A DNA stretch of 64,000 bases from Actinomadura luzonensis (GCF_022664455.2 NZ_JAKRKC020000001.1:1803001-1867000), one strand, 5' to 3'; positions 9,056 through 22,047 are shown, numbered from the stretch's first letter. The notes: generated by a model from the sequence alone, not told the origin. Numbers and translations are program-made.

Positions 9056-9241
9056 ATGGACTACGCGGCAGGCCGCCCCACCGTGATCTTGGACAACGGC
9101 GTCGTCGGCCGGGTCATGCTGGCCCACCCGTCGCGGCGGGACCTCGTGCTCGTGCTCGGCATGAACGGGACACTGCTCAGCGTCCAGCTCGACGACATCG
9201 CGTGCGTGGTGGGCGGCGAGCCCCTCTGCCACGAGGCCTGA
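9056..9241 (+). CDS. Small protein of unknown function, 61 aa
   Basis: An ATG at 9056 follows the strong ribosome site GGAGAGGAG (9037-9045) at a spacing of 10 bases, which favours a real gene. The 61-residue product starts MDYAAGRPTVILDNG and alternates hydrophobic and charged residues. It has no signal peptide or membrane segment, and one Cys in each of the motifs DIACVV and EPLCHEA. The predicted fold is a small beta-sheet. I do not recognise the family. It ends 9 bases before the convergent amidase gene. Confidence 0.55.
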   Translation: MDYAAGRPTVILDNGVVGRVMLAHPSRRDLVLVLGMNGTLLSVQLDDIACVVGGEPLCHEA

Positions 9242-9250
9242 GAGCCCGGC

Positions 9251-10036
9251 TCAGGCGAGGAAGTCCTGGAGCCCGGCGGCCAGGGACTTCGCCATGCGCT
9301 GCCGGAAGGCCGGGTCGGACATCTTGGCCGCGTCGCCCGGGTTGCGCATGTTGCCGCACTCGATGAAGACCGCCGGCCGGGTCGAGAGGTTGAGCCCGCC
9401 GAGGTCGGTGCGGGTCTGCAGGCCGTCCTTGGCGGTGTAGGTCGCGTACGGCAGGCCGGTGCCGGCCCGGTAGGCGTCGCGGACGGCGCGCCCGAGCCGC
9501 CTGGACGGCTCCACCACCTCGTCGTTGTGCCCGCGCAGCAGCCCCGGCATGATCACGTGGAAGCCGTGCCCGCCGGCCAGGGCGCCGTCGCCGTGGATGG
9601 ACAGCACCGCGTCCGCGCGGGCGTCGTTGCCGATGGCGGCCCGCTCGGTGACGCACGGGCCGACGCCCTTGTCGTTGGGGCGGGTGAGCACCACCTTCGC
9701 GCCCATGCGCTCCAGGATCGGCTTGAGCCGGCCGGCGACGTCCCAGGTGAAGGCGTGCTCGGGGTAGCCGTCGTCGGTCTCGGTGCCGGTCGTGTTGCAC
9801 GCCTTGGTGCCGTTGATGATGTCGACCTGACGGTTGATCTCGTCCGGGTGGGCGGCGTTGCCGCCGTTGTGGCCGGGGTCGAGCACCACGGTCCTGCCTT
9901 GGAGCGGCGCTGCGGTGGCGGACGGCGTGGCGGGCAGCGCCGCCTCGCGCGCGACGGGGACCGGCGGGCTCCCGCACGCGGCGGACAGCGCGGCCGTGAC
10001 CGTGAGTGCCGTGAGGACCGCGAGGCTGGCGCGCAT
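9251..10036 (-). CDS. Lipoprotein N-acetylmuramoyl-L-alanine amidase (Amidase_3)
   Basis: The 261-residue protein cleaves the lactyl-amide bond between muramic acid and the stem peptide. A lipobox LSAAC places the lipidated cysteine at residue 21, so the enzyme should be anchored on the outer face of the membrane. The Amidase_3 domain begins at VVLDPGHNGGN, with the zinc His in DPGH. It continues with VLSIHGDG (second zinc His) and ends with the catalytic-Glu segment AVFIECGNMRN. The ATG at 10036 puts the signal sequence directly at the N-terminus; a start at 10078 would add 14 residues before it. The gene is divergent from the dimethylformamidase-like gene. Confidence 0.88.
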   Translation of the reverse strand: MRASLAVLTALTVTAALSAACGSPPVPVAREAALPATPSATAAPLQGRTVVLDPGHNGGNAAHPDEINRQVDIINGTKACNTTGTETDDGYPEHAFTWDVAGRLKPILERMGAKVVLTRPNDKGVGPCVTERAAIGNDARADAVLSIHGDGALAGGHGFHVIMPGLLRGHNDEVVEPSRRLGRAVRDAYRAGTGLPYATYTAKDGLQTRTDLGGLNLSTRPAVFIECGNMRNPGDAAKMSDPAFRQRMAKSLAAGLQDFLA

Positions 10037-10124
10037 GGTCCCGACCGTACCCGGCGCCGCACGGCAAACCCAATACATACGCTGACCTGCTATTCCGTGT
10101 CGTCCGGCGGGGTAGGTCGGCGGT

Positions 10125-11483
10125 GTGATCCGAGGCTATGTGGAGCAGCCGAGCCCGCGCGCGGGCGGGCGGCTGACACTGCGGGCGGCGACGGACGCCC
10201 CGCGCTTCCGGGTGGAGTTCCACCGGTGCGGCGACGGGCTGACGCTGTGCGCCAAGTCGCCGTGGCTGCCCGGCGCGGACGCCCCGCCGCACCTGCCCGC
10301 GCACGACTGGGGCCGCGACGGCGCCGGCCCGCGTGGCGAGCCGCTGCGGGCCTGGCCGGGCCACGAGCTGCCCGCCCCGGCCGAGCCCGGCGTGTACGTG
10401 GCCGTGCTCGTGGAGGGCGACGACAGCGGGCGCGACCTGGCCGGGCCCGGCCCGGCGAGCGCGTACGCCCCCGAGGCGCAGGCGCTGTTCGTGGTCCGCC
10501 CGGCGGCCCCGGCGGCCCGCATCCTCTACAAGCTGCCGCTGCTGACCTACCACGCCTACAACGTCTCCGGCGGCTGGTGCCTGTACAACCATCCACAGCC
10601 TGGGGAGATCCCCGGCGACCCGGCCCCCGGGGTGTCGCTGCACCGGCCGGGCGGCGGCACCGGCGCCGTCCCGTACGACGTGACGAACTTCGACCCCTAC
10701 GACCCGACGCCCCGCCAGACCTTCGTGCACTGGGACGGCCGCTTCGCCGCCTGGCTGGAGCGCCGCGGCTACCAGGTCGACTACTGCACGGACCTGGACC
10801 TGCACCGCGACGGCGACGCGCTGCTGGCGCCGTACCGGCTGCTGCTGAGCGCGGGCCACGACGAGTACTGGAGCGACGCCATGCGGGCCGCGCTGTCGCG
10901 GCACGTCGCGGCCGGCCGCAACGCCGCCTTCTTCGGCGGCAACACCTGCTGGTGGCGGGTCGCCTTCCACGACGCCGTCACCTTCGAGCGCACCGGCTTC
11001 TGGCACGAGCACGGCCCGCCGGAGAACGAGCTGATCGGCGTCAGCTTCCGCAACGGCGGCGAGCGCGACCGCGACGAGCATCCCGTCCCGGTCGGCTTCC
11101 GCGTCCAGCACGCCGGGCACTGGGCGTACGCGGGCACGGGGCTGCGCGACGGCGACGTGTTCGGCCTGGAGGAGTGCCTGGTGGGCTACGAGTGCGACGG
11201 GGCCGCGTTCGACCGGCAGGCCGCGCCGCCGTACGTCCCCACCTGCGCCGACGGCACCCCGCCCGGGTTCACCATCCTGGCGGTCGGCGACTGCGCGGCG
11301 GCCGGCTGGGGGTTCGGCAACAGGGCCGCCACCATGGGCCTCCACACGGCGGGCGGCACGGTCTTCACCGGCGCCACCACCGACTGGGCACGCGGCCTGG
11401 ACGGTTCGGCGGCGGTCGAGCGCATCACGGCCAACGTGCTCGACCGCCTCGGCGGGCCGCCGGCGGTCAGTCCGCCTTCCTGA
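10125..11483 (+). CDS. N,N-dimethylformamidase beta-subunit-like protein
   Basis: The protein has 452 residues and resembles the large-subunit C-terminal domain of N,N-dimethylformamidase. Conserved segments are LTYHAYNVSGGWCLY, TDLDLHRDGD, LLSAGHDEYWS and AAFFGGNTCWWRV. In the characterised enzyme this domain carries a mononuclear iron site and hydrolyses small formamides. The small subunit is not present here, and actinomycete relatives are mostly uncharacterised, so dimethylformamide need not be the substrate. No signal peptide is seen. The GTG start at 10125 is the only one fitting the conserved N-terminus. The gene's last 17 bases overlap the convergent carbamoyltransferase gene. Confidence 0.78.
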   Translation: MIRGYVEQPSPRAGGRLTLRAATDAPRFRVEFHRCGDGLTLCAKSPWLPGADAPPHLPAHDWGRDGAGPRGEPLRAWPGHELPAPAEPGVYVAVLVEGDDSGRDLAGPGPASAYAPEAQALFVVRPAAPAARILYKLPLLTYHAYNVSGGWCLYNHPQPGEIPGDPAPGVSLHRPGGGTGAVPYDVTNFDPYDPTPRQTFVHWDGRFAAWLERRGYQVDYCTDLDLHRDGDALLAPYRLLLSAGHDEYWSDAMRAALSRHVAAGRNAAFFGGNTCWWRVAFHDAVTFERTGFWHEHGPPENELIGVSFRNGGERDRDEHPVPVGFRVQHAGHWAYAGTGLRDGDVFGLEECLVGYECDGAAFDRQAAPPYVPTCADGTPPGFTILAVGDCAAAGWGFGNRAATMGLHTAGGTVFTGATTDWARGLDGSAAVERITANVLDRLGGPPAVSPPS

Positions 11484-13125
11484 TCAGGTACGGCGGCATC
11501 ACCAGCGCGTGCATGCCGGTCGTGCGCAGGGTGTCGATCGAGTGCTCCGGCGTCTCGGTGAGCGGCTGGCCCGGGCCGTTGAGCGAGGTGTTGATCAGCA
11601 CGGGCATGCCGGTCCGCTCGTACCAGCGGGTGAGCAGCGCGTGCAGGAACGGCGTGTGCCGCGGCTCCACCGTCTGCAGCCGGGCGGTGCCGTCCACGTG
11701 CGTGACGCCGGGCAGCAGCTCGCGGCACTCGGGGCGGACGTCGGCGGCGTACTGCATGAACGGCGCCGCCCGGTCCACCTCGAAGAAGCGCTGGGCGTGC
11801 TCGGCGAGCACCAGCGGGGCGAGCGGCCGGAACCACTCGCGGCCCTTCACCTCGTAGTTGACGTAGTCCTGGATGTCGGGTCTGCGCGGGTCGGCGATGA
11901 TGCTGCGGTTGCCGAGGGCGCGCGGCCCCGACTCGCTGCGGCCCTGGTGCAGGCCGACGACGCGGCCGTCCTCCAGCAGCGCCACCATCGCGCCGAGCAG
12001 GTCCTCCGGCTGCTCGGCGACCAGGCCCTCGGGCAGGCTGCCGACGGCCGCGGTGATCTCGCTCTCGTCCGGGTCGGGGCCGAGGTAGTCGTTCTCCCAG
12101 CGCCAGCTCCCCTTGCGGCCGAGCACGGCCTCCAGCCCGTACAGGGCGCAGCCGACCGCGGTGCCGCCGTCGTGCGGGCTCGGCGGGATGAACACCTCGC
12201 GGAACGGGCTCCGCCTGATGAGCCGGCCGTTGGCCGAGCAGTTGAGCGCCGTGCCGCCGGCGAAGGCCAGCCGGTCCAGGCCGGTCCGCGCGTGCAGCCA
12301 CCCGGCGAGCGCGGCCAGGGCGTCCTCGAAGGCGCGCTGCCCGGCGGCGGCCAGGTTCGCCGCCAGGCGGAACGGCTCGCCGCCCGGCTCGTAGAGGAAG
12401 TCCTCGCGGCGGGCGAACACCTCTGTCCAGGCGCGCGGGATCAGCACCTCGTGCTCGCGCACGTCCAGGCCGGGCAGGCCGAGCGCGTCCGGGTCGCCGT
12501 ACGGGGCCAGGCCCATGACCTTGCCCTCGTTGCCCTCGCCCTCCGGCCAGAGCGCCTTGGTGAGCAGGGCGTAGAAGCAGCCGAGCCCGGCCGGGTCCGC
12601 CCAGTCGCCGTGCCAGAGCTGCTTGGCCAGGCACTCGACGCCGTCGCGGGTGCAGCGGTAGAAGGAGGCGACCTCCAGCAGGTCCGGGGAGGCCCCCGGC
12701 GGCGGCGTGAAAGGCTCGGTGAAGTGCCGCACCCGGCTGCCCTGGTTGTCCACGACGAGACCGGCCGCCTGCTCGAACGGCGAGGGGTGGAAGGCGCTGT
12801 AGAGATGGCTCAGGTGGTGCGAGACCTGGACGATCGGGGCGCCCTCCTTGAGGCTCAGCGTCTCGCGCAGCTCCTCGTGGTACTCCTCCAGGTTCTCGAT
12901 CTCCGTGTCGGAGGAGTACCCCTCGACCACGAGGTCCACCGGCTCCTTGAGCAGCGGCATCGCGGGCAGGTAGCGGTCGGGCAGGTCGCCGAGCCGGCCC
13001 CAGTGGTGCTTGCGCCGGGTGATGCGCTCCTTCTGCAGGCTGTACATGCCCGACTCGCCGACCGCGACGGCGATGGATCCGTCCTGGGTGCGGTTGATAC
13101 CGATGACGATGGGAAAATCGGCCAT
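11467..13125 (-). CDS. Carbamoyltransferase, NodU/CmcH/TobZ family
   Basis: The 552-residue enzyme has both halves of the family. The N-terminal Kae1/YrdC-like part carries VIGINRTQDGSIAVAV and a metal-ligand region HHLSHLYSAF. The C-terminal domain carries LNCSANGRL and GRSESGPRALGNRSI. Such enzymes form carbamoyl-adenylate from carbamoyl phosphate and ATP, and pass the carbamoyl group to hydroxyls of antibiotics, Nod factors or sugars. Family members usually read HHxxHAxSAF; here Leu replaces the Ala after the second His, while the histidines are kept. No obvious acceptor-pathway genes are nearby, so the substrate is unknown. Confidence 0.88.
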   Translation of the reverse strand: MADFPIVIGINRTQDGSIAVAVGESGMYSLQKERITRRKHHWGRLGDLPDRYLPAMPLLKEPVDLVVEGYSSDTEIENLEEYHEELRETLSLKEGAPIVQVSHHLSHLYSAFHPSPFEQAAGLVVDNQGSRVRHFTEPFTPPPGASPDLLEVASFYRCTRDGVECLAKQLWHGDWADPAGLGCFYALLTKALWPEGEGNEGKVMGLAPYGDPDALGLPGLDVREHEVLIPRAWTEVFARREDFLYEPGGEPFRLAANLAAAGQRAFEDALAALAGWLHARTGLDRLAFAGGTALNCSANGRLIRRSPFREVFIPPSPHDGGTAVGCALYGLEAVLGRKGSWRWENDYLGPDPDESEITAAVGSLPEGLVAEQPEDLLGAMVALLEDGRVVGLHQGRSESGPRALGNRSIIADPRRPDIQDYVNYEVKGREWFRPLAPLVLAEHAQRFFEVDRAAPFMQYAADVRPECRELLPGVTHVDGTARLQTVEPRHTPFLHALLTRWYERTGMPVLINTSLNGPGQPLTETPEHSIDTLRTTGMHALVMPPYLIRKAD

Positions 13126-13369
13126 CTCCGGTGCCTCCTGATTGTGATCACGGCACCCGTACCCGAGCCCAGGACAAGTGGATCTCTCAAGGACGTAAGA
13201 GACACGTCAGCGGCAGAGCGCGCCGCTGTGCGGGGTGGCGGGGAGGGCGGTCCTCCTTACGAACCAGACATCTGCCGATATGGCTGTGCGAAGCCTCCTG
13301 ATCGCCGCATGATGGGGACTGGACCGCCGTCCGCCGCCGGACCCGCCTGACCGGAGAGGACCCAGCGCC

Positions 13370-13966
13370 ATGAAAGACACCTTCACCATGCGCCCGGACG
13401 TGCGCGCGGCCTCCGCCGCGGACGCCCCCGAGGTCGCCGAGCTCATCGCCACCGCGTTCGCCGGGCTCAAGCACGTGACCTACCTGGTGCCCGACCGGCG
13501 CGAGCGGCACCGCGTCCTCGCCGCGAGCTTCCTGATCCTCGTCGAGCACGCCCTGGAGCACGGCGAGATCCACCTCGCCGAGGAGGGGCGGGCGGTCGCC
13601 GTCTGGATCCCGCACACCGCGCCGCCGCCCGCCCTCGCCGGCTACGACCGCCGTCTCGCCGAGGCCGCCGGCGAGTGGCTGGAGCGCTTCCGCACGCTCG
13701 ACGCGCTCTTCGCCCGCAACCGCCCCGCCGAGCCGCACCACTACCTGGCCGTCATGGCCGTGCACCCCGACCGGCAGAACCAGGGGCTCGGCTCGGCGCT
13801 GCTGCGCCACCAGCACGGGCGGCTCGGCGGCGGGGCGGCGTACCTGGAGGCCAGCAGCGCCGGCAGCCGCGACCTGTACGCGCGGCACGGCTACCGGGCG
13901 CGGGAGCCCTTCGCGCTGCCGGACGGCACACTGTTCTGGCCGATGTGGCGGGCCGGCGAGCCATAG
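13370..13966 (+). CDS. GNAT-family N-acetyltransferase
   Basis: This 198-residue protein has the GNAT acetyl-CoA-binding motif A in VMAVHPDRQNQGLGSALL and a C-terminal motif B region ending SRDLYARHGYRAREPF. It most resembles the GNAT group common in actinomycetes that acts on small amines or is uncharacterised. The ATG follows a GGAGAGGA ribosome site about 11 bases upstream. The 244-base gap to the divergent carbamoyltransferase holds the promoters of both genes. No substrate can be named. Confidence 0.85.
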   Translation: MKDTFTMRPDVRAASAADAPEVAELIATAFAGLKHVTYLVPDRRERHRVLAASFLILVEHALEHGEIHLAEEGRAVAVWIPHTAPPPALAGYDRRLAEAAGEWLERFRTLDALFARNRPAEPHHYLAVMAVHPDRQNQGLGSALLRHQHGRLGGGAAYLEASSAGSRDLYARHGYRAREPFALPDGTLFWPMWRAGEP

Positions 13967-14070
13967 CGTCATCGCAGATTCATCCCGCGTCCGGTTCACA
14001 AGCGGGCAAAGGTGAACGATCGTGATGACAATCTCGATCTCGTTCCCGACCCCGAGTGGATGGAGCAGGG

Positions 14071-15216
14071 ATGCACCGCCGCACCTTCTTACGCACCGTC
14101 TCGGCCGGACTCGGCGCCGTCGCCTTCTCCGGCGCGGTGTGGCACGACGCCGCCGCCTCCCTGGCGGCGGTCTCGGCCGGTGAGAGCCCGTACGGGCCGC
14201 TCGGCGCGCCCGACGCCAACGGCATGGCGCTGCCCGCCGGGTTCACCGGCCGCATCGTGGCCAGGTCCGGCCGCTCCGTCGGCGGGACGATCTGGCACCC
14301 GGCCCCCGACGGCGGCGCCTGCTTCGCCGACGGCACCGGCTGGATCTACGTCTCCAACTCCGAGGTGCCGCTCATCGGCGGAGCCTCGGCCATCAGGTTC
14401 CGCGCCGACGGCTCGATCGAGCGGGCCTACCGCATCCTCAGCGGCACCACGCTCAACTGCGCGGGCGGCGCCACCCCCTGGAACACCTGGCTGTCGTGCG
14501 AGGAGGTCTTCCGCGGCCGGGTGTACGAGACCGACCCGTACGGCCTGCGGGCCGCCCAGCCGCGCCCCGCCATGGGCCGCTTCAAGCACGAGGCCGCCGC
14601 CTGCGACCCCGACCACCGCGTGGTCTACCTCACCGAGGACGAGACCGACGGCTGCTTCTACCGCTTCACCCCCACCACCTGGGGCGACCTGTCCAGCGGC
14701 CGGCTCGACGTGCTGTGCGGCGCGGGCGGCGACGCCGTCGAGTGGCGGCCGGTGCCCGACCCGGGGCCCGCCGTGCTGGAGACCCAGACCCGGCACCAGG
14801 TCTCCGCCGCCCGCCACTTCAGCGGCGGCGAAGGCTGCCACTACGCCAACGGGGTCTGCTACTTCACCGCCAAGGGCGACCGCAAGGTGTGGGCGTACGA
14901 CGTGGCCCGCCAGACCGTCAAGGCCGTCTACGACGGCGGCGGCACGCTCGACGGCGTCGACAACATCACCGGCCGGCCCTCGGGCGACCTCTACGTGGCC
15001 GAGGACGGCGGCAACATGGAGATCAACATCATCACCCCGGACGGGGTCGTCGCGCCCGTCATGCGGCTCGACGGGCAGGCCAAGTCCGAGATCACCGGGC
15101 CCGCGTTCTCGCCGGACGGCACCCGGCTCTACTTCTCCTCCCAGCGCGGCACCAGCGGGGAGTCCGCCGGGACGGGCGGCATCACGTACGAGGTGACAGG
15201 GCCCTTCCGGCGCTGA
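14071..15216 (+). CDS. Tat-exported PhoX/DUF839-like protein (putative phosphatase)
   Basis: The 381-residue protein begins MHRRTFLRTVSAGLGAVAF, a twin-arginine signal (RRTFL), so it is exported folded with its metals. The body is a PhoX-like beta-propeller (DUF839). Motifs are MGRFKHEAAACDPDHRVVYL, TEDETDGCFYRF and FSPDGTRLYFSSQRG. PhoX enzymes are calcium- and iron-dependent alkaline phosphatases, but this copy is shorter than typical PhoX (over 600 residues), so phosphatase activity is uncertain. I chose ATG 14071 because GGAG at 14062-14065 is well spaced and the Tat motif is then N-terminal; a GTG at 14056 is the alternative. A strong terminator hairpin follows. Confidence 0.8.
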   Translation: MHRRTFLRTVSAGLGAVAFSGAVWHDAAASLAAVSAGESPYGPLGAPDANGMALPAGFTGRIVARSGRSVGGTIWHPAPDGGACFADGTGWIYVSNSEVPLIGGASAIRFRADGSIERAYRILSGTTLNCAGGATPWNTWLSCEEVFRGRVYETDPYGLRAAQPRPAMGRFKHEAAACDPDHRVVYLTEDETDGCFYRFTPTTWGDLSSGRLDVLCGAGGDAVEWRPVPDPGPAVLETQTRHQVSAARHFSGGEGCHYANGVCYFTAKGDRKVWAYDVARQTVKAVYDGGGTLDGVDNITGRPSGDLYVAEDGGNMEINIITPDGVVAPVMRLDGQAKSEITGPAFSPDGTRLYFSSQRGTSGESAGTGGITYEVTGPFRR

Positions 15217-15256
15217 ACCCTTCCGGAGCTGAACCCGCCCGGCGCCGGGCACGGGT

Positions 15257-15290
15257 GAAGGCCCCGCCGGGGACCGGGGGCGGGGCCTTC
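15257..15290. terminator. Bidirectional hairpin terminator
   Basis: GAAGGCCCCGCC (15257-15268) pairs perfectly with GGCGGGGCCTTC (15279-15290) around a 10-base loop. It lies between the convergent PhoX-like gene and the secreted-protein gene at 15313 and should stop transcription from both sides. GC-rich stems without a T-run are usual for actinomycete terminators. Confidence 0.8.
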
Positions 15291-15312
15291 GCCAGGGGGC
15301 CGCGGGAGGCGG

Positions 15313-15792
15313 CTACTGGGCGGTCAGCTTGAGCTTGACCGTGTACGTGTAATCGGTCTCGTCGTGTCCCTGGATGATGGTCGTGTCGTAGTCGACGTCG
15401 CCGCTGCTCAGGCCGGCGCAGATCGAGGCGTGGGCGACCGCCACGCCCAGGCTGTCGCCCTCACCGATGATCGGCGGGGTGACCTCGCGCAGGTCGAACT
15501 TCACGTTCGTGCTGCCCACCAGGAGCGTCGTCGGGTTGCCGAAGTCGCCCGGGTCGCCGTCGCCGCCGCTGCGCATGGCGAAGTACTTGGCGCCGAACTT
15601 CGGGAACAGGTTCCCGTCCACCTTGAAGCGGAGCTCGTCCTGGCCGTCCCGCTCCGCCACGTTGTTGGCGTCGATGTCGTAGAGGTCCACGCGGCACGAG
15701 CCGGCCGCGTGGGCCGGGCCCGTGACCGCGAGCACGGGCGCGATCATGCCGCCGGCCAGGGCGAGGGCGGCGATGAGCGGTCGAGAGCGCAT
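15313..15792 (-). CDS. Secreted protein of unknown function
   Basis: The protein has 159 residues with a Sec signal (MRSRPLIAALALAGGM, cleavage after AHA near residue 29). The mature domain starts GSCRVDLYDIDANNVAERDG and is acidic, with many alternating hydrophobic residues, suggesting a beta-sandwich. Two cysteines, in SCRVD and ASICAG, may form a disulfide. The ATG at 15792 follows GAAGGAG at good spacing. I do not recognise a family. It is divergent from the second AfsR-like gene. Confidence 0.7.
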   Translation of the reverse strand: MRSRPLIAALALAGGMIAPVLAVTGPAHAAGSCRVDLYDIDANNVAERDGQDELRFKVDGNLFPKFGAKYFAMRSGGDGDPGDFGNPTTLLVGSTNVKFDLREVTPPIIGEGDSLGVAVAHASICAGLSSGDVDYDTTIIQGHDETDYTYTVKLKLTAQ

Positions 15793-15961
15793 GCTGGTTC
15801 TCCTTCGTTGCCGAGGCTCCGCGGCCTTCGCGGAACCGGCACCAGAGTGGGCAGGCCGCCGTGAGCCGACCGTGAGCGCCCAGGTCAGTGACACAGAACA
15901 CCCGCGTTGTGCGCCTTTCGGCACAGCCGGGCGGCCCGGTCGCCGCCTACCGTGTGCGCCC

Positions 15962-19411
<3,450 letters not shown>

Positions 19412-19422
19412 TGAAAGTTTCA
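19412..19422. promoter_or_regulatory. TGAAAGTTTCA palindrome upstream of GH9 cellulase
   Basis: This 11-bp palindrome begins one base after the AfsR-like stop, 60 bases before the CebR-type box and about 94 bases before the cellulase start. The identical sequence recurs upstream of the LPMO at 59960-59970. It resembles GAAA-N-TTTC operators known upstream of actinomycete xylanase genes; the cognate protein here is unknown. Confidence 0.55.
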
Positions 19423-19481
19423 CCGTCTTGAACGGCGGATGGTGCGGGGCCGTTGACGGGACCGCGACCGCCCAGCAGGAT

Positions 19482-19495
19482 TGGGAGCGCTCCCA
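19482..19495. promoter_or_regulatory. CebR/CelR-type operator of GH9 cellulase
   Basis: TGGGAGCGCTCCCA is the exact 14-bp palindrome bound by the cellobiose-responsive LacI-family repressors CebR (Streptomyces) and CelR (Thermobifida). Here the dyad extends to ATTGGGAGCGCTCCCAAT (19480-19497). It ends 20 bases before the cellulase start codon, so a bound repressor would block transcription. Confidence 0.9.
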
Positions 19496-19515
19496 ATCCC
19501 CCCCGAAGGACCTCC

Positions 19516-22047
19516 ATGACCCGATGCCGGGCCGCCTTATTGGCCCTTCTCACCCTGGTCGCCCTGTCCCCCGCCCTGTCGCCCGCGGCGTCCGCCCGCG
19601 CCGCCGACGAGGGACCCGAGCAGATCGTGAACGGCACCTTCGACGCCGGCACCGCCCCCTGGTGGGGCACCGGCAACGTCACCCTCGAAGCCCAGGACGG
19701 CCGGCTGTGCGCCGACATCCCCGGCGGCACCGCCAACCCGTGGGACGTCATCATCGGCCAGAACGACATCCCCCTGGTCGAGGGCGACACCTACGCCTAC
19801 CGCTTCTTCGCCTCCGCCACCCCGGCCAAGGTCGGCCGCGCGCTGGTGCAGCTCCCGGTGGACCCGTGGACGCAGTACCTGTCGGCCGCCCCCGAGCTGA
19901 GCGTCTCGGGCAACGACTACTCCTACACCTTCACCGCCCCCGTGTCGCTGCCGAACGCCCAGGTGGTGTTCCAGCTGGGCGGCAGCGCCGAGCCCTGGAG
20001 GTTCTGCATGGACGACGTGTCGCTGAAGGGCGGCGCGGAGCCCGAGGTCTACGAGCCGGACACCGGCCCCCGCGTCCGGGTGAACATGCTCGGCTACCTC
20101 CCCTCGGGCCCCAAGAAGGCCACCGTGGTCACCGCCGCCACGACCGCGCTGGACTGGGAGCTGAAGAACGCCGCCAACGAGACGGTCGCCAAGGGCAGGA
20201 CCACCCCGAGGGGCGTGGACGCCAGCTCCGGCCAGAACGTCCACACGCTCGACTTCAGCTCCTACCGCAGGACCGGCGAGGGCTTCACGATCACGGCGGA
20301 CGGTGAGACCAGCCGCCCGTTCGACATCGCCGCCGACCTCTACGACCAGCTCCCGACCGACGCGCTGAAGTTCTACTACACGCAGCGCAGCGGCATCGAG
20401 ATCCTCGGCAGCCTGCGTCCCGGCTACGCGCGTCCCGCCGGCCACGTCGGCGTCGCGCCGAACCAGGGCGACGTGAGCGTGCCGTGCCAGCCGGGCGTCT
20501 GCGACTACTCGCTGGACGTCAAGGGCGGCTGGTACGACGCCGGCGACCACGGCAAGTACGTCGTCAACGGCGGCATCTCGGTCTACCAGCTCATGGCGGC
20601 CTACGAGCGGGACCGGGCCGCGTTCAAGGACGGCCAGCTCGCGATCCCGGAGAGCGGCAACGGCCGCCCCGACATCCTGGACGAGGCCCGCTGGGAGCAG
20701 GAGTTCCTGCTGAGCATGCAGGTGCCGGACGGCAAGCCGCTGGCCGGCATGGCGCACCACAAGATCCACGACCAGAACTGGACCGGCCTGCCGCTGCTGC
20801 CGCACCTCGACCCGCAGCCGCGTGAGCTGCACCCGCCCTCCACGGCCGCGACGCTGAACCTGGCCGCGACGGCGGCGCAGGCGGCCCGGCTGTTCGCCCC
20901 GTACGACCCGGCCTTCGCCGCCCGCAACCTGACGGCGGCCCGCAAGGCGTGGGCGGCGGCCAAGGCCAACCCGGCCAGGTACGCCGACCCGAACGACGGC
21001 GTCGGCGGCGGCGCCTACAACGACGGCGACGTCAGCGACGAGTTCTACTGGGCGGCGGCCGAGCTGTACATCACGACGGGCGAGAAGGAGTTCAGGGACT
21101 TCGTGCTGGCCTCGCCGCACCACACCGGCGACATCTGGCGCGACCGGGGCTTCGACTGGGGCAACACGGCCCAGCTCGGCCGCCTGGACCTGGCGACCGT
21201 GCCGAACGGGCTGCCCGACCGGGCCCGGGTGCGGCAGTCGGTGGTCGAGGGGGCGGAGAAGTACCTGGCGATCCAGCGGGCGCACCCGTACGCGCTGCCG
21301 TACGACCCGCCGGACTACGACTGGGGCTCCAACAACCTGGTGCTGAACAACCTGGTGGTCATCGCCACCGCCTACGACCTGACCGGCCAGGAGAAGTACC
21401 GGGCCGGGGTCCGCGAGGGCATGGACTACATCCTCGGCCGCAACGCGCTCAACCAGTCGTACGTGACCGGCTACGGCGAGGTCGCCTCGAAGAACCAGCA
21501 CAGCCGCTGGTACGCCCACCAGCTCGACCCGGCCCTGCCCAACCCGCCGCGCGGCACGCTGGCCGGCGGCCCGAACTCCGGCATCCAGGACCCGCTGGCG
21601 CAGCGCCTGCTGAAGGGCTGCAAGCCGCAGTTCTGCTACGTGGACCACATCGAGTCGTGGTCGACGAACGAGCTGACCATCAACTGGAACTCGCCGCTGG
21701 CCTGGGTCTCGGCGTTCCTGGCCGACAGGGGTGAGCGCGCGGACTGCCGGGTGCGCTACAGCGCGCACGCGGCCGGCCCGAACGCCTTCGCCGCCCAGGT
21801 CACGATCGAGAACACCGGCCGGCACGCGGTGGACGGCTGGACCCTGCGCTGGTCGTTCCCCGGCGGCCAGCGGGTGAAGCAGGACTGGGGCGCGTCGTTG
21901 TCGCAGTCCGGCGCGGTGGTGACGGCGAAGGGCCAGGGCACGATCAGGCCGGGCAGGACGGCGGCGTTCGGCTTCACCGCCGCCGTCCCCTCCGGCCCGA
22001 ACCCGGCCCCGGAGGTGTTCCACCTGAACGGCGGCCGCTGCCGCTAG
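19516..22047 (+). CDS. Secreted GH9 cellulase with CBM4/9-like, Ig-like and CBM2 domains
   Basis: The 843-residue protein has a signal peptide (to about residue 32). A CBM4/9-like beta-sandwich follows (~33-185, starting [16 protein letters not shown]). Next are a short Ig-like CelD_N domain (~190-280) and the GH9 catalytic domain (~285-740), and a CBM2 ends the protein (~745-843). The nucleophile-side aspartates lie in [13 protein letters not shown] near residue 340, and the proton-donor Glu is in [10 protein letters not shown] (residue ~719). This order matches actinomycete theme-D GH9 enzymes such as Thermobifida Cel9B. It should cut cellulose outside the cell. ATG 19516 follows GAAGGA at 19505-19510. 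A CebR-type box lies 20 bases upstream. Confidence 0.93.
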   Translation: MTRCRAALLALLTLVALSPALSPAASARAADEGPEQIVNGTFDAGTAPWWGTGNVTLEAQDGRLCADIPGGTANPWDVIIGQNDIPLVEGDTYAYRFFASATPAKVGRALVQLPVDPWTQYLSAAPELSVSGNDYSYTFTAPVSLPNAQVVFQLGGSAEPWRFCMDDVSLKGGAEPEVYEPDTGPRVRVNMLGYLPSGPKKATVVTAATTALDWELKNAANETVAKGRTTPRGVDASSGQNVHTLDFSSYRRTGEGFTITADGETSRPFDIAADLYDQLPTDALKFYYTQRSGIEILGSLRPGYARPAGHVGVAPNQGDVSVPCQPGVCDYSLDVKGGWYDAGDHGKYVVNGGISVYQLMAAYERDRAAFKDGQLAIPESGNGRPDILDEARWEQEFLLSMQVPDGKPLAGMAHHKIHDQNWTGLPLLPHLDPQPRELHPPSTAATLNLAATAAQAARLFAPYDPAFAARNLTAARKAWAAAKANPARYADPNDGVGGGAYNDGDVSDEFYWAAAELYITTGEKEFRDFVLASPHHTGDIWRDRGFDWGNTAQLGRLDLATVPNGLPDRARVRQSVVEGAEKYLAIQRAHPYALPYDPPDYDWGSNNLVLNNLVVIATAYDLTGQEKYRAGVREGMDYILGRNALNQSYVTGYGEVASKNQHSRWYAHQLDPALPNPPRGTLAGGPNSGIQDPLAQRLLKGCKPQFCYVDHIESWSTNELTINWNSPLAWVSAFLADRGERADCRVRYSAHAAGPNAFAAQVTIENTGRHAVDGWTLRWSFPGGQRVKQDWGASLSQSGAVVTAKGQGTIRPGRTAAFGFTAAVPSGPNPAPEVFHLNGGRCR

